Shown here: positions 60,850 through 64,000 of the stretch, piece after piece | How the letters are laid out: each line of letters opens with the position of its first letter | How positions within the stretch are numbered: the stretch's first letter is position 1 | NCBI RefSeq assembly: GCF_030272615.1 | Contig: NC_081405.1 | Coordinates: 650,107,420-650,171,419, forward strand | DNA length: 64,000 bases | DNA from: Cryptomeria japonica | Taxonomy: Eukaryota > Streptophyta > Pinopsida > Cupressales > Cupressaceae | Direction of reading: 5' to 3' | Notes under the pieces: model-generated | What the model saw: only the letters and a program-made list of their open reading frames with translations | Databases searched by the model: none | What the model was told of the DNA's origin: nothing | Program-made: the position numbers and the translations under genes

Positions 60850-62005
60850 TGTAAAGTGGAAAATTTGGGGCTTAGTAAATTCACCACTTGGAAGGGGGAA
60901 TCACTAAGTTGATTTTCACTTTGAAGACTTTACATTCAAAAGAGGGGATGAATCCACTAGATCCAATCCTAAGTGATGCAAGGACTGAATACTAAGTAGA
61001 TTGATTGTTGTTTGGAATGTGTTTGACCCTCTTTTGTAAGTTGAATAGGTAAAGTGTTGGAATTGAAGATAAAATAGGTGGAAATAGCGAGCTACAGATT
61101 CAGGATTCAGTCGTGCACCTAGATATGACAAGTTTGAGATGACTTGGAGCTGCTCTATGAAATCTACCAAAAGTTGCAAGGACTATGTGTCTGGACCAAG
61201 TCGCCCTCCTATCGGTCCTCCAAACTTTCTGTGCGTCAGAAAGGGTTTTTTCTTCTCTGCAAATAAAGCTTAATTCTAGAAGAACAATTGCACACCTGCT
61301 TCCTACACACAGAAAGAAGAAGAAAGGGGTTGGGAATAGGGGTTTGCCTAAGTCAAACCCCAGTTTGGAATCAACCTTGATTGAAATATTGCAAATGCTT
61401 GAAATAAATGATGGAAAGGTATACCTTCAGATTTGCAATAGATGATGATGATGCTTTGCTTCCTAGATGTAATCACATATGTTGTATGAAATGGCATGAA
61501 CATGAGCAAACCCTAACACACACACATTCTTGCAAATGAATGATGTAATTATGATCCAATGGATAGATGAAGAATATGCATCCTTGAAGAATGATTGATG
61601 ATGAATGCTTAAATGTAGTCTCCTTGCCTTCTCCACCTTGTCATGCTCTCACCTTATGATTGATGGAAAATGAGAGGGGAAAATATCCTTATATACTTAC
61701 ATTTCATCAATTGTTTAATTATACGACATAAGCTGACATGGGGGATTAATTTCTGGCTCAAATTTGAGACAGGGCCTAGGGGCCAAAATAGGGCTCAATT
61801 AGGGAGGACCAGGGCGTGGTGCCCTGGTCCTACCCCAAATTGGGATAGAGACAAGGGGTAGTGCAAGTTGTAATATGGAAAAAATGAAGTTTGGTTGCAT
61901 AGAAGAGGCATAAACAAGTCTTGATCAAGCATAGGGATGAGATTGGTAAGGTGAGGGCCCAAAATGCAGTCAAAATTGGAAGGGGTGCAATTTTAGGACA
62001 CTACA
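60850..62005 (-). repeat. 5' LTR of the gag-only Gypsy-like element
   Basis: Minus strand TGTAGTGTCCTAAAATTG at 62005 to CACTTTACA at 60850, followed by three spacer bases and the primer site. It matches 53101-54264 and the first ~545 bases of the LTR at 63146. Confidence 0.8.
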
Positions 62006-63102
62006 ACCACCAACCTCACAACTAGCCCCACAACATGTGCACTGATGGTATCTCAAACCATCTGCATGTGCAGTGTCATCTACCTCGTAGCATACCTCAA
62101 ACTAGGTGATGCACTAGTGACCACTGGGCATGCTACTAGTAGGTTGTATAGTTGCAGTACCATCATATGTTGTTTCACCGTGCAAAGAGGATGTGACAAT
62201 TGCGTCCCATGTTGGATAATGGTGTCAATCAATGATACAGCTATCTGAAGAGTCTCCATCTCCATAGACTCCTTCAGAACTATAGGGATCATCATGTGCA
62301 CTAATGGTTTCAGAGCATGTGGAACCCGATTATGAACATTTTGTACACGTTGAGCCCCTAGTCTATCTTGGGAAGAGCCTCCACCTCTGCCCTAGAACTC
62401 TTTCATATAAAAATAATTAGGGATCTCATGGAGGATGAACTCATAGTATAATATCTTAAAAAATACAAAGGCACCTCAAAGTTATTGCAAGGAGGTTGGT
62501 CAAAGACCATCCACCACCTATCCCAAAATTGTGTTTGCATAGCAATGTGATTACACCAATGTATAGGAAACCTCTATGAATTAAGAAGTAGGGTCTCTTG
62601 GGTTCGGGGATCAGTGAAAAGAGGACATATTTGTGATATTCTTATTTCTTTGTTCTTTACATCATCATATGAGAGACCTTGTGCATAAAAGTTGCGATAT
62701 GAGTTTCTATATGCATCCCATTCAAGGACTTGTTTTGAAACTTTTTCAACACTATCCAACATTGTTTCTAGGGCTTGGGAAAAGTTTGCATGGTGTTGGT
62801 GTTCTGATACTTTAAATCTAGCCACAAGGTTGGTAATGGTAACCCTATTTTGTGCTAAACGACCTAGTAAATCCTCCTATGCATTTTGGGAAGGGGTTAT
62901 CGATGGACTAGGAGGATTACGGGGCATATTTTGTTGATGGGGAATGTTCCCTTGAGGGGGGTTGTTTTGTTGAGCATCTGATATCAAATTTACAAAATAA
63001 AATAAAATAAATCAAAACCTACAAAACTATAGTGAAATTTGAGATAGGAAACAAAAAAATGAATAAATAAATTGTAATCTTACCTTTGCGATGGCATGAC
63101 AT
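62006..63102 (-). pseudogene. Gag-like coding region with a tiny spliced first exon
   Basis: On the minus strand the ATG at 63102 lies 24 bases after the primer site. It opens MSCHRK, which ends at GTAAGA (exon 63084-63102). A 106-nt interval with GT..AG ends (62978-63083) precedes an in-phase continuation, DAQQNNPPQGNIPHQQNMPR. After one TAG the frame goes on as a helical stretch (SEHQHHANFSQALETMLDSV, then SKQVLEWDAYRNSYRNFYAQ, 62574-62825) and as a W-rich block (WDRWWMVFD). A last frame is at 62080-62301. I cannot assign it to a known gag family with certainty. It is cut at 62006 by the 8.9-kb element. Confidence 0.45.
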
Positions 63103-63126
63103 TATTTTTTTGCCTATATGGTGTAA

Positions 63127-63142
63127 GGAGTCGGGTTCACCA
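63127..63142 (-). promoter_or_regulatory. tRNA primer-binding site of the outer LTR element
   Basis: The minus strand reads TGGTGAACCCGACTCC, beginning with the TGG that pairs with a tRNA CCA end, three bases after the LTR. The same site with one change lies at 60831-60846 in the inner element. I do not know which tRNA it matches. Confidence 0.65.
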
Positions 63143-63145
63143 AAA

Positions 63146-63692
63146 TATAAAGTGGAAAATTCGGGGCTTAGTAAATTCACCACTTGGAAGGGGGAATCAC
63201 TAAGTCAATTTTCACTTTGAGGACTTTACATTCAAAAGAGGGGATGAATCCACTAGATCCAATCCTAAGTGATGCAAGGGCTGAATACTAAGTAGATTAA
63301 TTGTTGTTTGGAATGTGTTTGACCCTCTTTTGTAAGTTGAATAGGTAAAGTGTTGGAATTGAAGACAAAATAAGCGGAAATAGTGAGCTACAGATTCGGG
63401 ATTTAGTCGTGCACCTAGATATGAGAAGTTTGAGATGATTCTGAGTTGCTCTGCAAAATCTACCAAAAGTTGCAAGGACTGTGTGTCTGGACTAGGTCGC
63501 CCTCCTATCGGTCCTCTGAACTTTCTGTGGGTTGGAAAGGGTTTTTTCGTCTCTGCAAATAAAGCTTAATTCCAAAAGAACAATTGCACACCTACTTCCT
63601 ACAAATAGAAAGAAGAAGAAAGGGGTTGGGAATAGGGGTTTGCCTAATTCAAACCCCGGTTTGGAATCAACCTTGAATAAAATACTGCAAAT
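63146..63692 (-). mobile_element. Truncated 5' LTR of the outer Gypsy-like element
   Basis: Closely matches the LTRs at 60850 and 53101 for about 545 bases ('gggaataggggtttgcctaa' landmark at 63629) and then stops matching at about 63693. The missing part was deleted or displaced. Confidence 0.7.
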
Positions 63693-64000
63693 GGGTTAGT
63701 GCAGGATCATTGGGGGCCAAAAAGTGGCAATGTGAAAAAAATAGCCTTCTCCAGTCGCCTAAAAACGCGATAACTCGTGTTGACTTTTTTCTTGGCTTGG
63801 GTGTCAGTACACCTTGGCATGGTAAACACTTAAGCAAATCAATATCGGATATCCGATTTTTATTTGTAATTTTAAATTAAAAAATAAATTATATATTACA
63901 TATTATATAATATATAATATATTATTATATAATATATATTATATTATTATATTATATTATATATTATATAATACATAATATAATATTAGATTATAAAATA
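63693..64000. other. Unassigned DNA ending in (TA)-rich simple sequence
   Basis: About 170 bases of mixed composition, then from about 63860 nearly pure A/T with 'tatattatataat' repeats to the window end. No gene seen. Confidence 0.5.

Larger units (their letters stand above)
53101..62005 (-). mobile_element. Gypsy-like LTR retrotransposon, 8.9 kb, gag only
   Basis: LTRs at 53101-54264 (3') and 60850-62005 (5') are about 1.16 kb and clearly homologous. On the minus strand the 5' LTR is followed by the primer site TGGTGAACCTGACTCC (60831-60846). A purine tract (AAAGAGAGGGCTAAA) lies just before the 3' LTR at 54265. Flanks ACTAC and ACCAC make an imperfect 5-base target duplication. The interior holds a GC-rich leader with an odd open frame, a gag-like region and a long repeat-rich 3' part, but no protease, reverse transcriptase, RNase H or integrase. 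It was therefore mobilised by another element. It sits in a sequence that has a related LTR further right (63146). Confidence 0.75.

Noticed and set aside
44640-63692. LTRs at 44640-45805 and 63146-63692 as the two ends of one 19-kb nested element
   Set aside because: They share block order but are too diverged to be a pair; the 63146 LTR is far closer to those at 53101 and 60850.
53101-63692. Three LTRs at 53101, 60850 and 63146 as another tandem array with a shared LTR
   Set aside because: No polypurine tract precedes the LTR at 60850-62005, and its flank nearly duplicates the flank at 53100, so insertion into a second element fits better.

Overview
The window looks like nuclear DNA from a seed plant with a very large, transposon-filled genome, most likely a conifer or other gymnosperm. 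This is inferred from low gene density, strong AT bias, nested LTR elements of several families, decayed LINEs, a broken plant pararetrovirus copy and, most tellingly, a Penelope-like reverse transcriptase fused to a GIY-YIG nuclease, a combination known among plants from conifers. I see no rRNA, tRNA or CRISPR array.

The only recognisable host genes form a local family on the minus strand. They encode DUF2431 / BMT5-like proteins (Rossmann-fold methyltransferase family that includes the 25S rRNA m3U methyltransferase). Two copies (A, 12.5-16.8 kb; B, 21.2-22.8 kb) reconstruct as complete three-exon genes of 231 and 230 codons with identical exon 2 (151 nt) and exon 3 (476 nt) lengths, matching splice phases and a TATA box. 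A third (C, 36.7-37.4 kb) keeps exons 2 and 3 but lost the usual first exon and promoter; a different first exon of the right phase lies 3.25 kb upstream. A fourth unit (0.8-3.1 kb) keeps only a first exon. The genes sit in repeated units (about 0.8-3.1, 11.3-19.9, 20.3-28.9 and 35.4-41.8 kb) that also share an intronic minisatellite, decayed LINE tails, 3' flanks and upstream blocks.

These units were interrupted by a 1,668-bp non-autonomous LTR element in intron 1 of gene A (perfect 5-bp target duplication) and the Penelope-like element at 25.4-27.8 kb in unit 2. Between units 2 and 3 lies a coding-free LTR array with three LTRs and two internal regions (29.35-34.2 kb). Between units 0 and 1 lie LINE RNase H remains, a 1,587-bp solo LTR with perfect target duplication, and the decayed caulimovirid RT-RNase H.

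From 42 kb rightwards the DNA is nested retroelements, mostly minus-strand: Copia pieces, a Gypsy-type 3' LTR, a 3.8-kb LTR-like block, a small-exon coding region of unknown function (51.7-53.1 kb), and an 8.9-kb gag-only Gypsy-like element (53.1-62.0 kb). The last lies inside another sequence whose right part (62.0-63.7 kb) has an LTR, a primer-binding site and a gag-like reading frame with a tiny spliced first exon.

All assignments come from reading motifs by eye; boundaries of decayed elements are approximate.
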